Shown: in pieces, positions 53,588-62,712 of the stretch
Position numbering within the stretch: position 1 is the first letter of the stretch
How the letters are laid out: the number at the start of each line of letters is the position of its first letter
Origin: Cyclobacterium marinum DSM 745
GTDB lineage: Bacteria; Bacteroidota; Bacteroidia; Cytophagales; Cyclobacteriaceae
Direction of reading: 5' to 3'
Length of the DNA stretch: 64,000 bases
NCBI RefSeq assembly: GCF_000222485.1
Contig: NC_015914.1
Span: 2,924,501 to 2,988,500 of the forward strand
Position numbers and translations under genes: made by a program
Notes under the pieces: generated by a model
Database searches by the model: none
Seen by the model: the letters and a program-made list of their open reading frames with translations, nothing else
Told to the model about the DNA's origin: nothing

Positions 53588-54298
53588 ATGAAAAATATAT
53601 TGGCGATAGTGTGCTTAATGATAGGCTTTCAAATGTTTTCTTATGCACAGGAAACCACGAAAATTAGCGTAGAGGGTAACAGTGAGCTTAAAATATTGCC
53701 TGATGAAGCTTTGATCAATGTATCATTAAAAGAGAAGGCTTTGAAAACGGCGGAGGCTACTGAAGGGCTGAATCAAAAAGCTGCTGAAGTGACCAAGGCA
53801 CTTAAGAAAAGCGGTGTGGAAAATTACGAGCTAAAAGCAGATAATTATTATATCAATGTTAACAGGGTCTATACAAAAGGGACTTCTAAGGACAGTGGAT
53901 ATGTGGCCAGTCAAAATTTAAAAATATTGGTAAAAAATACAGAAGAAGACTTGGTCAAAATCATGGAAGCTTTGCATGCCAATATAGATATGGGCTTCCA
54001 ATTGAGTTTTCAGCTTTCAGATAGCAAAAGGAAAGAATACCAAGATGAGTTGTTGCGAATGGCCTTATTGGATGCTAAAAGTAAAGCCATGACCATAGCC
54101 AATACACTTGATTTAGGAGCAATAACTGTTCAAGAAGTAATCTACGGTTCTGGAGGGAATATATATCAGCCTAAAGTTTATAGAAATGAAGCCATGATGG
54201 TAAGTGCTGACAACCAAAGGACAGCACCAACCATTCAGCCAGACGAACAAACCTTAAGTGACCAGATAAAAGTGGTATTTACTTTTTCAAAAGAATAA
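53588..54298 (+). CDS. SIMPL-domain (DUF541) exported protein
   Basis: This 236-aa protein has a signal peptide MKNILAIVCLMIGFQMFSYA followed by the SIMPL/DUF541 domain: ISVEGNSELKILPDEALINVSL, VENYELKADNYYINVNRVY and GYVASQNLKILVKNTEEDLVKIMEAL. The family (YggE, Omp28) is periplasmic or outer-membrane-associated and linked to oxidative or envelope stress in other bacteria. Its stop is 3 bp from the convergent neighbour. Mechanism unknown. Confidence 0.9.
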   Translation: MKNILAIVCLMIGFQMFSYAQETTKISVEGNSELKILPDEALINVSLKEKALKTAEATEGLNQKAAEVTKALKKSGVENYELKADNYYINVNRVYTKGTSKDSGYVASQNLKILVKNTEEDLVKIMEALHANIDMGFQLSFQLSDSKRKEYQDELLRMALLDAKSKAMTIANTLDLGAITVQEVIYGSGGNIYQPKVYRNEAMMVSADNQRTAPTIQPDEQTLSDQIKVVFTFSKE

Positions 54299-54301
54299 GC
54301 C

Positions 54302-54673
54302 TTATGCTTGAGGATTAGGGAAATTGTCTGTTTCGTTTTCCCCAGGTCTTTTGTGTAGACATTGAAAATCTTTTTCGACCAACAACTGAAGGTTAATGCC
54401 ATCCTCTAGTGATTGAGTTTTGGCTATACCAATTTGTTCTGTATTTGCCCAGTCTTTAACCTCCGATAATGGAAGGCTTATGCTGATTTCTCCCTCCGCA
54501 AAAGTTAAACTCAGGAATTTTTCTTTTGCGGAGGCTTTTAAATTATAGATGAATGAAGGATAAGGGCTAGGAAATTTCAATTCCTCTTTGATTTCATTTT
54601 TCTCAGACAACTGCTCAACTTCAGACATCGAGAGTCGGAGACGGATGGTGTTGTTGTGAATGCGAATTTTCAT
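54302..54673 (-). CDS. Conserved hypothetical protein, DUF7009-like
   Basis: This 123-aa protein begins MKIRIHNNTIRLRLSMSEVEQL, a pattern I associate with the small conserved DUF7009-type family of Bacteroidota. It is beta-rich by sequence (SLTFAEGEISISLPLSEVKDWANTEQIGI) and lacks a signal peptide. No function can be given. It is probably its own transcription unit. Confidence 0.7.
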   Translation of the reverse strand: MKIRIHNNTIRLRLSMSEVEQLSEKNEIKEELKFPSPYPSFIYNLKASAKEKFLSLTFAEGEISISLPLSEVKDWANTEQIGIAKTQSLEDGINLQLLVEKDFQCLHKRPGENETDNFPNPQA

Positions 54674-54961
54674 AAATCAATGATTGAAGTGTGCGGGTGA
54701 TAATAAATCCAGACCAACTTGAACCGAACTTTAGGCAATATTACTAGGTATATAGGCCATTTTAAAATTAGCTAATTATTCTTATGTAAACCAAAAACAA
54801 AAGTTACATCTTATTTGTAGGGATGAAAGTGGTATGTATTAATGAGCCGAGCTCTTTGTTGCTTTATTTTTTGAAAATTATTGTCTATTGATTTTTGAAT
54901 TTGATAAAAGTATAAGCAATTTACCCATAGGAAATCATTTGTCAATTTACTCTTAAATATC

Positions 54962-55645
54962 ATGTCAAATAAAGATCTTCTGACTTTTCTTACTGAGTTG
55001 TCTGCCAATAATAGCAAAGAGTGGATGGACGAAAACCGAACATGGTATGTACATGAGAGGGCTTCTTTTCTTGAAGTGGTTGCTGAAATTTTGGCTGCTT
55101 TAAGCAAAGTTGAGCCCCGCTTTGCAGAATTGCGGCCGAAAGATTGTATGTTTAGACAGAATAGAGATATTCGTTTTAGCGCCAATAAAGCACCCTATAA
55201 AACCAATATGGCTGCTTATTTTTCAATCGGAGGTAAAAAAGCAGAGGGTCCCGGATATTATCTTCACATACAACCCGGAGCTTCTATGGTAGGAGGAGGA
55301 GTATGGATGCCACCGGCTCCCATTTTAAAGAAAATCAGGCAGGAAATAGACTATTCAGGCCAAGAATTAGCGCAAATCCTATTAGCAGGAGAAATAAAAG
55401 ATACTTTTGGCGAAATGCAGGGGGAAAAGCTTAAGACCTCTCCCAAAGGATTTGAAAAAGACCATCCATATATTGAATATTTAAGACACAAGAGTTTTGT
55501 GCTTTCTCAGCCTATTGCAGATACCGATATACGATCAGGTGCTTTTGTGGCAATAGCATTAGAAGCCTATGAAAAGATGAAGCCTTTTCATTCTTTTCTC
55601 TCCCGAGCAATTAACACCACAGATGAAGAGGATTTATTGCTCTAA
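54962..55645 (+). CDS. DUF2461 family protein
   Basis: This 227-aa protein has the family blocks FLTELSANNSKEWMDENRTWY, KDCMFRQNRDIRFSANKAPYKTNMAAYFS and GPGYYLHIQPGASMVGGGVWMP (TIGR02453-type). The function of the family is unknown. It overlaps by 4 bases the convergent HAD gene at its 3' end. Confidence 0.9.
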   Translation: MSNKDLLTFLTELSANNSKEWMDENRTWYVHERASFLEVVAEILAALSKVEPRFAELRPKDCMFRQNRDIRFSANKAPYKTNMAAYFSIGGKKAEGPGYYLHIQPGASMVGGGVWMPPAPILKKIRQEIDYSGQELAQILLAGEIKDTFGEMQGEKLKTSPKGFEKDHPYIEYLRHKSFVLSQPIADTDIRSGAFVAIALEAYEKMKPFHSFLSRAINTTDEEDLLL

Positions 55646-56457
55646 AGTAGAAGTTTTTCAATGATTTTGGCTACACCATCTTCAATATTTGAGCTTGTGA
55701 CTTCTTTTGCTACAGCTTTTACTTCCTCACGCGCATTGGCAACAGCCACCCCATAGCCTACTTCATCCAAAAGAGGGATGTCATTGTAATTATCCCCGAA
55801 GGCCAAAACCTCCTCCATTGGAATATTGTAATCAGCCAAAATCCGACGCAGGCCTGAAGCCTTGGAGATAGCCTTCGGTGCGATTTCAATATAAGTATCT
55901 TTAGAACGGTAAAGATGTAATGAGGAACCATGGCTATTGAACAATTGATCGTATAACCATTGAATTTCAGCTGCATGTCCCATGCACATGACCTTATGAG
56001 CACCCATTTTGCCTCTTTCCCAATTTTCAATTATTCCATGTTGGTTACCTAAAGTTGCTTTAACTTTGGTCACCATCTCTTCCTTTTCAGTCCATTTATC
56101 CATGGAGGGAGCATACCAATTATCTTCGGCATACAGGCTGATGTGAGCCTGTGTTTGTTTGGCAACTTGCATGATCTTGCGACATATTTCCGGGTTGATA
56201 TAAGTAGAATCAACCATTTCGGCCCCATTAAGTGGGGAGCGAATGACATAACCCCCATTATAGCAAATCAAAGGGTTGTCGGCTCTTTCAAACTCGTCCA
56301 GCAAATGTGTCATTGCACCGGGCATTCTCGAGGATGCCAATATAACGGGGAAATCTGCAGGTAACCCTGCGAAAGCCCTTAAGGTTCTCTCTGAAAGTTG
56401 TCGGTTCTTATCTAAAAGTGTGCCGTCAATATCGGTGCAAATAGCGCTTATCTTCAT
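55642..56457 (-). CDS. Cof-type HAD-IIB phosphatase
   Basis: The ATG at 56457 (MKISAICTDIDGTLLDKN) gives 271 aa; a longer form from 56487 adds ten residues that only reach the hemN stop. The HAD nucleophile and acid are D9 and D11 in DIDGT. The Ser of motif II is in LASSRM, and the final GDNYNDIPLLDEVGYGVAVANA completes the fold. The IIB cap suggests sugar-phosphate, pyridoxal-phosphate or nucleotide substrates. It follows hemN by 30 bp, so it may be in the hemN operon. Confidence 0.92.
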   Translation of the reverse strand: MKISAICTDIDGTLLDKNRQLSERTLRAFAGLPADFPVILASSRMPGAMTHLLDEFERADNPLICYNGGYVIRSPLNGAEMVDSTYINPEICRKIMQVAKQTQAHISLYAEDNWYAPSMDKWTEKEEMVTKVKATLGNQHGIIENWERGKMGAHKVMCMGHAAEIQWLYDQLFNSHGSSLHLYRSKDTYIEIAPKAISKASGLRRILADYNIPMEEVLAFGDNYNDIPLLDEVGYGVAVANAREEVKAVAKEVTSSNIEDGVAKIIEKLLL

Positions 56458-56487
56458 TGATTGAATGTTTGACACGAAGATAAACAA

Positions 56488-57825
56488 TCAAATGGCTTTA
56501 CTGAAAACAGGGCTCGATTTTTCTGCTTTATGACTGTAAGGATCCAAAGCCATGCAGATGTTCCTCACGAATGGTTTTCCTTCTTCGGTGATGCTAATGT
56601 TTCCATTGGCAAAAGAAATTAAACCTTCATTTAGAAAGGATAATAAATTGTCAGGGATTTTGCTACCTAGCTTCCAAGGTGCAGTATGGTTGCAAATCAA
56701 ATTCATAATAAAAGTTTTAGCATCCAAATCGCTTTCTTTTTGAATGTGTCCTTTTATGATGGGGAATTCATTTTCCCATATTTTTTTGGTGTAAGCCTCT
56801 ATATTTTTTTCATTTTGCCCATAGGCATAGTGGACGTCGCTAATGGCGCTACTGCCTAATCCCAAGAGTATTTTGGATGGAGACGTGGTGTAGCCCATGA
56901 AATTTCTGTGCAAAGTTCGGTTTGATTTGGCTTGAAGAAGCGGATCTCCTTTTAATGCAAAATGATCCATACCAATTTCTTCATAGCCCATATCTTTGAG
57001 CCAAATTTTCCCTTGCTCATATAGCGCTCTTTTTTTTTCTTCTTTCGGAAGGTGCTTTTCAAAGGATTTTTGGGCAGGAAAGGCAGCAGGTAAGTGGGCA
57101 TAGCTGTAAAAAGCTATTCGCTCCGGCATAAGTGCTTTCGTTTTTTCGAAGGTGTCTTCTAAGGTTTCTAATGTCTGGTAAGGGAGGCCATAAATAAGGT
57201 CAAAATTTATGGAATTGTAACCGGATTTCCTGCTTTCTTCGGTTACTTGTTTTACCTTTTCATAGGGTTGATACCTGTGGATGGCCATTTGTACTTTACT
57301 GTCAAAGTCTTGTATCCCATAGCTTACCCTGTTGAAACCAAATCCTGCTAAAGTCACTAAATGGTCTTTGCTGGTATTGTTAGGATGCCCTTCAAAGCTG
57401 AATTCATATTCACTCATCAGTGTTGAATTTTGGATGATATGATTGATTAGAACCCAAAGAGTAGAAGGAGAAAAGAAGGTAGGAGTACCACCACCTAAAT
57501 GAATTCCTGCCAGTTTTGGTTTTTCATCTAGTAGGTCAACATACATGTCCCATTCTTTCATTATTGCGGTAATATAAGGGAGTTCTACATTGTGGTTTTT
57601 TGTAATTCTTTTATTGCAACCACAATAAGTGCATAGGCTTTCACAGTAAGGAAGATGGATATATAAACTTATGCCTTCGTCGGGCCCGAAGCTTTTATAA
57701 GCATCAATAAATAATTTTGCCCAATTTGATGCGTGAACATCATTTTCCCAATGAGGAACGGTTGGATAAGAAGTGTATCTGGGAGCAGGTACATTGTATT
57801 TTTGTATAAGGGAGGGATTCGTCAT
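56488..57825 (-). CDS. hemN: Oxygen-independent coproporphyrinogen III oxidase
   Basis: This radical SAM enzyme of anaerobic haem synthesis converts coproporphyrinogen III to protoporphyrinogen IX. I start it at ATG 57825 (MTNPSLIQKYN); a GTG at 57831 adds two residues. It has 445 aa. The cluster motif is CESLCTYCGCNK and the family blocks APRYTSYPTVPHW and GIHLGGGTPTF are present, so it is true HemN-like rather than HemW, which is usually shorter. It is oxygen-regulated in many bacteria, and an Fnr-like palindrome lies upstream at 57904-57915. Confidence 0.95.
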   Translation of the reverse strand: MTNPSLIQKYNVPAPRYTSYPTVPHWENDVHASNWAKLFIDAYKSFGPDEGISLYIHLPYCESLCTYCGCNKRITKNHNVELPYITAIMKEWDMYVDLLDEKPKLAGIHLGGGTPTFFSPSTLWVLINHIIQNSTLMSEYEFSFEGHPNNTSKDHLVTLAGFGFNRVSYGIQDFDSKVQMAIHRYQPYEKVKQVTEESRKSGYNSINFDLIYGLPYQTLETLEDTFEKTKALMPERIAFYSYAHLPAAFPAQKSFEKHLPKEEKKRALYEQGKIWLKDMGYEEIGMDHFALKGDPLLQAKSNRTLHRNFMGYTTSPSKILLGLGSSAISDVHYAYGQNEKNIEAYTKKIWENEFPIIKGHIQKESDLDAKTFIMNLICNHTAPWKLGSKIPDNLLSFLNEGLISFANGNISITEEGKPFVRNICMALDPYSHKAEKSSPVFSKAI

Positions 57826-57871
57826 TGCCACAGTAAGTTGATTTGTGGTGCAAAATTCCTCATACTTCAGT

Positions 57872-57915
57872 CAAGATTACATGATGACAAAAAGTAGAAA
57901 TACTGATTAAAGTCA
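57872..57915 (-). promoter_or_regulatory. Putative hemN promoter with Fnr-like site
   Basis: On the minus strand an approximate -7 box TAATCTTG (57879-57872) and, upstream, TGACTTTAATCA (57915-57904) occur. The latter matches TGACCTTAGTCA from the Crp/Fnr gene at 10 of 12 bases, and its centre would lie near -41.5 from a start at about 57868. That is a classical activator position. Regulation is inferred. Confidence 0.4.
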
Positions 57916-57947
57916 TGTTTTTCCTAAAGCTTTTGTTCCTGCCATTG

Positions 57948-59069
57948 TTAATGGTGGTTCAGGTAGTAACTCACCGGAACGTAAGGAAGGTGAAAAGTAT
58001 CTGCTACAGCTTGATAGACGATATCACCTTTTATAATATTGAAGCCGTGATGGAGTTCAGGATATTTGTCGCAGGCTTCTTGCCAACCTTTCTGTGCCAA
58101 TTCCATGGCATAGGGTAAGGTGGCATTGGTGAGTGCCAAGGTGGAGGTGTAGGGGACGGCTCCTGGCATATTGGCTACACAGTAATGCAATACTCCATCA
58201 ATTGTATAAGTAGGGTCTTCATGGGTGGTGGGTTTGCAAGTTTCAATACAACCGCCCTGGTCAACAGCCACGTCAACAAGAACGGTTCCCGGAAGCATTT
58301 CCTTGAGCATGTCTCTAGTGATTAAATGTGGTGCTTTAGCCCCTGGTATCAATACTGCACCAATAATTAAGTCAGCATTTTTGATTAAATGTCTAATGTT
58401 AAATTCATTGGACATCATTGTTTTTACATTTTTTGGCATGACCGTAGACAGGTGTCGCATCCTAGGAAGGGAGACGTCTAATATGATCACATCAGCTCCA
58501 AGACCGGATGCCATCCAAGCGGCTTGAGTGCCCACAATTCCTCCTCCCAATATCAATACTTTGGCAGGTAAAGTTCCGGGGACGCCTCCCAACAAAATCC
58601 CTCTGCCCCCTAGTGGTTTTTCCAGATAATTGGCACCTTTTTGGACCGACATCCTTCCTGCAACCTCAGACATTGGAACGAGTAAGGGAAGCGTTTTGTC
58701 ATCCTTTTCTACTGTTTCATAAGCCAAGCAAATGGCTTTGCTTTTAATCATTGCTTCGGTGAGTGGTTTATTTGAAGCAAAATGGAAATACGTAAAGAGC
58801 AACTGATTTTCCTTGATAAGGGAATATTCCGGTTCGATGGGTTCTTTGACTTTCATGATCATTTCCCCTTTGCTATAAGTTTCTTCAATGGTAGGGGTAA
58901 TGATTGCACCGGCGTTTTGGTAGGCCAGATCAGGAAATCCGCTACCTAGCCCTGCTGATTGCTGAATAAATACTTGATGCCCATTTTTTGTGAATTCTTG
59001 AGCACCTGCAGGAGTTAGTGCCACTCTGTTTTCATTGTTTTTTATTTCTTTAGGAACAGCGATGCGCAT
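57948..59069 (-). CDS. ald: Alanine dehydrogenase
   Basis: This NAD-dependent enzyme interconverts L-alanine and pyruvate plus ammonium. It has 373 aa. The N-terminal MRIAVPKEIKNNENRVALTPAGA, the NAD-binding VLILGGGIVGTQAAWMASGLGADVIILDV and the substrate-site region LLFTYFHFA are diagnostic. PAHxx-like ADL ends are complete. The 3' end is 33 bp from the possible hemN site. It appears monocistronic. Confidence 0.96.
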   Translation of the reverse strand: MRIAVPKEIKNNENRVALTPAGAQEFTKNGHQVFIQQSAGLGSGFPDLAYQNAGAIITPTIEETYSKGEMIMKVKEPIEPEYSLIKENQLLFTYFHFASNKPLTEAMIKSKAICLAYETVEKDDKTLPLLVPMSEVAGRMSVQKGANYLEKPLGGRGILLGGVPGTLPAKVLILGGGIVGTQAAWMASGLGADVIILDVSLPRMRHLSTVMPKNVKTMMSNEFNIRHLIKNADLIIGAVLIPGAKAPHLITRDMLKEMLPGTVLVDVAVDQGGCIETCKPTTHEDPTYTIDGVLHYCVANMPGAVPYTSTLALTNATLPYAMELAQKGWQEACDKYPELHHGFNIIKGDIVYQAVADTFHLPYVPVSYYLNHH

Positions 59070-59420
59070 AGTAGTAGCTTTAAAGTGAACGAATTAATCA
59101 AATATAATCATGGATTACCTTGAAGGGAAATGATTGATGGAATAAATTAAATAATGTTTTCTTCCTATTTTAATAATTGAAAATGGCTTTATTGCCTCTG
59201 ATTGAGGATTGTGTAATTAAAATTTAGTCGATGAGCTATTAAATGAAGGTATTTTTATTACTAAATCAAAATAATATTCTTTTTGACCCGTTATTTATAA
59301 TACTATTCAAAATATTATTGTTTTTAATTCATTTTAGCTCCTCTTATAAATTGGGATAACACCAAAAATTGTGTATTTTTGAAATCCTTGGATTTTCATA
59401 TGAAGAAAATGGCGTAATTG
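59070..59420. other. Intergenic region between ald and the branched-chain dehydrogenase gene
   Basis: This 350-bp strongly AT-rich region has no recognisable gene or hairpin terminator. The plus-strand promoter at 59351-59381 lies near its end, and the divergent ald promoter must be in the left part. Confidence 0.5.
59351..59381 (+). promoter_or_regulatory. Putative promoter of the branched-chain dehydrogenase gene
   Basis: TTG (59351-59353), a 20-nt spacer and the perfect -7 box TATTTTTG (59374-59381) fit the Bacteroidota pattern. The ATG at 59421 lies 39 bp downstream. Confidence 0.5.
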
Positions 59421-61841
59421 ATGAACACTGAATATCTACCAACTCTTACAAAAGAAAACGCATCTATTTTGGATGTGCAAAGTGTCTTGAATGACTATAG
59501 AATGGTCATGATTAGTAGGCATGCTTCATTGACGGTAAGAAAAGAGGTGTTTATGGGGAAAGCCAAGTTTGGGGTTTATGGTGATGGGAAAGAGTTGGCC
59601 CAAGTAGCTATGGCTAAGTTTTTTAGGATGGGAGATTTCAGGTCAGGGTATTACAGAGACCAAACCTTGCTATTTGCCATGGAAGAGTTGAGTATTCAAG
59701 AATATTTTGCCCAGTTATACGCACACACCGACATCAATGCTGAGCCTGCAAGTGGAGGTCGTTTGATGAATGCTCATTTTGCCACCAGGTCATTGAATGA
59801 AGATGGGTCATGGAAGAATCTGATGAAGATGAAAAATTCCACAGCCGATATTTCACCTACAGCAGCCCAAATGCCTAAATTATTGGGCCTTGCTTATGCA
59901 TCTAAGCTTTATAGAGAAAATACGGCCCTTCATGACATGACCACTTTTTCGAATAAGGGGAATGAAGTGGCTTGGGGTACGATAGGAAATGCATCTACTG
60001 CTGAAGGAATGTTTTTCGAAACATTTAATGCAGGAGGAGTACTGCAGGTACCTATGGTGATTTCTGTATGGGACGATGAATACGGAATTTCTGTAACCAA
60101 TGATTTGCAAATAACGAAATCAAGTATTTCAGCAGTTTTAGAAGGCTTTAAAAGAGATAATCAAGAAAAAGGTTATGAGATTTTAGTCGTAAATGGCTGG
60201 GATTATAAAGGGTTAGTGAATGCCTACGGAAGGGCTAATAAACTGGCGAGAGAAAAGCATATTCCTGTATTGGTGCATGTCCAAGGAATGACCCAACCCC
60301 AAGGTCACTCTACTTCAGGATCACATGAACGGTACAAGAGCAAGGAAAGGTTAGCTTGGGAAGCGGAACATGATTGTGTCGTTAAGTTTAAGGAGTATAT
60401 ATTAGAAAATAAGATTGCTTCTGAGGAAGAGTTGGATCAAATAGATAGTGAGGCCAAGAAGCTGGTCAAAGAAAGTAAAGACAAGGCATGGAAGGCCTTT
60501 ACCGCCACTATCCGTACCGAATTGGAGGAAGCGGTTGTCCTGCTAAATGATTTGGCGAAAAAAATAAAAAATAGTAGTGAGCTAATTAGAATGGCAGGGG
60601 AGCTTAAACGGACCTTAAATCCAGTAAGAATGGATGTTATTAGTACCGTTAGAAAAGCCCTTTTATTGGTTAGGAATGAACCTTTGGAGGTTAAGCTTAG
60701 GCTCCAGAGTTGGTACAGGACTCAGCAGGAGTTAAATGAAGATAGGTATTCAAGCCACCAATACAGCGAGTCAGCTTTCAGAGTAGAGGCTATTGCTCCT
60801 GTGGAGGTAAGCTACCCCGAAAAACCTGAGCTTTTGGATGGTCGTGAAGTTTTAAAAGCATGTTTTGATGCAATCCTAAGCAGGGATCCGAGGGTTTTCG
60901 TAATTGGGGAAGATGTAGGACAGATTGGAGATGTGAACCAAGCATTTGCTGGTTTGCAAGCCAAACATGGGTCCCTTCGAGTAACTGATACGGGCATTCG
61001 GGAAGTAACCATTATAGGTCAGGGAATAGGTGCTGCCCTGCGAGGCTTAAGGCCAATCACGGAGGTTCAATATTTAGATTATCTAATCTATGCATTGATG
61101 ACTTTATCCGATGATTTGGCTTGTTTACATTATAGAACCAAAGGTGGACAAAAAGCCCCTCTAATTATTCGGACCAGAGGACATAGACTGGAAGGGGTAT
61201 GGCATTCCGGGTCTCCTATTAGTATGATTTTAGGGAGCCTTAGAGGTATATTGTTGTGCGTCCCAAGAAATATGACCCAAGCAGCCGGAATGTACAACAC
61301 CTTGTTGGAGGCAGATCAGCCTGCCATAGTGATTGAATCTCTTAATGGATACCGGCTAAAAGAAAAGATGCCTTCGAATATTGGGACATTTAAAGTGGCT
61401 TTAGGTAAGGCTGAGGTTTTACAGGAAGGAAAGGATATTACTGTAGTAACCTATGGTTCCATGTGTAGGATTGTAATGGATGCAGCCAAACAACTTTTTA
61501 ATATCGGAATATATGTGGAGGTGATCGATGTTCAGACCTTGGTTCCATTCGATTTGGATGAGGTGATTTTAAACTCGATTAAGAAAACCAATCGGGTTAT
61601 TTTTGCAGATGAAGATGTACCAGGAGGAGCTTCAGCATATATGATGCAACAGGTTTTGGAAAAACAGAATGCGTACTATTATCTGGATGCTCAACCGATT
61701 ACCCTTTCCGCAAAAGAACATCGTCCGGCTTATTCATCCGATGGAGACTATTTCTCTAAACCAAGTGTTGATGATGTTGTGGAAAAGGTTTATTCGGTTA
61801 TGAATGAAGCAGATCCTAAAAAATTTCCGGAGATCTATTAA
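59421..61841 (+). CDS. Fused E1 alpha/beta subunit of branched-chain 2-oxoacid dehydrogenase
   Basis: This is an 806-aa fusion of the two thiamine-diphosphate E1 subunits, normally separate proteins. Alpha (about 1-400) has GKAKFGVYGDGKELAQVAMAKFF, SPTAAQMPKLLGLAYASKLYREN, GNASTAEGMFFETFN and THSTSGSHE-type loop (HGHSTSGSHERYK region). Beta (about 465-806) has DPRVFVIGEDVGQIGDVNQAF, TDTGIREVTIIGQGIGAALRGLRPITEVQYLDYLIYAL and a C-terminal transketolase domain ADEDVPGGASAYM. Fused forms are known in Bacteroidota. E2 and E3 are not adjacent. I start at ATG 59421 rather than TTG 59418. Branched-chain specificity is family inference. Confidence 0.93.
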   Translation: MNTEYLPTLTKENASILDVQSVLNDYRMVMISRHASLTVRKEVFMGKAKFGVYGDGKELAQVAMAKFFRMGDFRSGYYRDQTLLFAMEELSIQEYFAQLYAHTDINAEPASGGRLMNAHFATRSLNEDGSWKNLMKMKNSTADISPTAAQMPKLLGLAYASKLYRENTALHDMTTFSNKGNEVAWGTIGNASTAEGMFFETFNAGGVLQVPMVISVWDDEYGISVTNDLQITKSSISAVLEGFKRDNQEKGYEILVVNGWDYKGLVNAYGRANKLAREKHIPVLVHVQGMTQPQGHSTSGSHERYKSKERLAWEAEHDCVVKFKEYILENKIASEEELDQIDSEAKKLVKESKDKAWKAFTATIRTELEEAVVLLNDLAKKIKNSSELIRMAGELKRTLNPVRMDVISTVRKALLLVRNEPLEVKLRLQSWYRTQQELNEDRYSSHQYSESAFRVEAIAPVEVSYPEKPELLDGREVLKACFDAILSRDPRVFVIGEDVGQIGDVNQAFAGLQAKHGSLRVTDTGIREVTIIGQGIGAALRGLRPITEVQYLDYLIYALMTLSDDLACLHYRTKGGQKAPLIIRTRGHRLEGVWHSGSPISMILGSLRGILLCVPRNMTQAAGMYNTLLEADQPAIVIESLNGYRLKEKMPSNIGTFKVALGKAEVLQEGKDITVVTYGSMCRIVMDAAKQLFNIGIYVEVIDVQTLVPFDLDEVILNSIKKTNRVIFADEDVPGGASAYMMQQVLEKQNAYYYLDAQPITLSAKEHRPAYSSDGDYFSKPSVDDVVEKVYSVMNEADPKKFPEIY

Positions 61842-61963
61842 ATAATCTTATATAGGGTGAAATTATCTTTATCTCAAATGGGTAATTGCTCTTGATTACT
61901 GAAAGTAATAATTCTATATCAAATAAAAGCTTTTACATGTAATTATTGTAAAGGGAATGGTTG

Positions 61964-62635
61964 TTAACGCTCTATTTGAGATAATGTAAAATCTGGGGTA
62001 GTGACAACATTACTTTCATTCAATGCCCTGTCTTTGACTTTAATTTCCAATTTTAAAGTGTCATTTCTGAAAACACTATTCCAGCCTAAAGATAACATGG
62101 AATACCTGATTTCTCCTTCAATGGCTCTTTGTTGCTCTTCTTCAAGCATGCGAGGAAAGCGCCCGTTGAAAGTGGTAAAATAAGGGGGGTCCGACCAATT
62201 GAATTCGGTATAATTACCTCCTCTTTTTATAAAAAATTTTACTAAAATATTATAATAGTCCTCGTTTTCAGAGACCCATAAGGTGTCTTTTATTTCTTGA
62301 TTATTGATTAGAGGAAAAATTACCCAATCTCTGTTGTTGAAATCCGGGGCGTCGTCGGGACGTTCACTGTAGGTAATGAATTGACCGGCATCATCAGTAA
62401 TGTAGGTGAGTTCATTAAACGGAGGAAAAATGTCGGTGGCATTTAATCCCAAATCTCCTTCTGCATCGCGAAAATCTAGCGTGACAATTAAGGAATCAGA
62501 TCCGGATGTCTGGACAAATTCCAGATTATTGAAATCAATTTGTGGCACCGTAGGGAAATCTTCCGGTGGGGAAATGCATCCAACCCAAACTGAAAGTAGG
62601 AGTAGGGTAATGATGGTGTGATTTTTTAACTTCAT
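61964..62635 (-). CDS. Lipoprotein of unknown function
   Basis: This 223-aa protein has a lipoprotein signal (MKLKNHTIITLLLLSVWVGC, C20). The mature part contains DSLIVTLDFRDAEGDLGLNA, a pattern common in surface lipoproteins of Bacteroidota, and a calcium-type acidic stretch. No enzyme motif is seen. Not recognised by me beyond this. It points away from its neighbour and is probably monocistronic. Confidence 0.7.
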   Translation of the reverse strand: MKLKNHTIITLLLLSVWVGCISPPEDFPTVPQIDFNNLEFVQTSGSDSLIVTLDFRDAEGDLGLNATDIFPPFNELTYITDDAGQFITYSERPDDAPDFNNRDWVIFPLINNQEIKDTLWVSENEDYYNILVKFFIKRGGNYTEFNWSDPPYFTTFNGRFPRMLEEEQQRAIEGEIRYSMLSLGWNSVFRNDTLKLEIKVKDRALNESNVVTTPDFTLSQIER

Positions 62636-62712
62636 AGGTAATCCGTAATTTTACACTTCCGCCTCTTTGAATGTAAAAATGATCAAATTTTGGGTTTTAC
62701 CATAAAATAACG

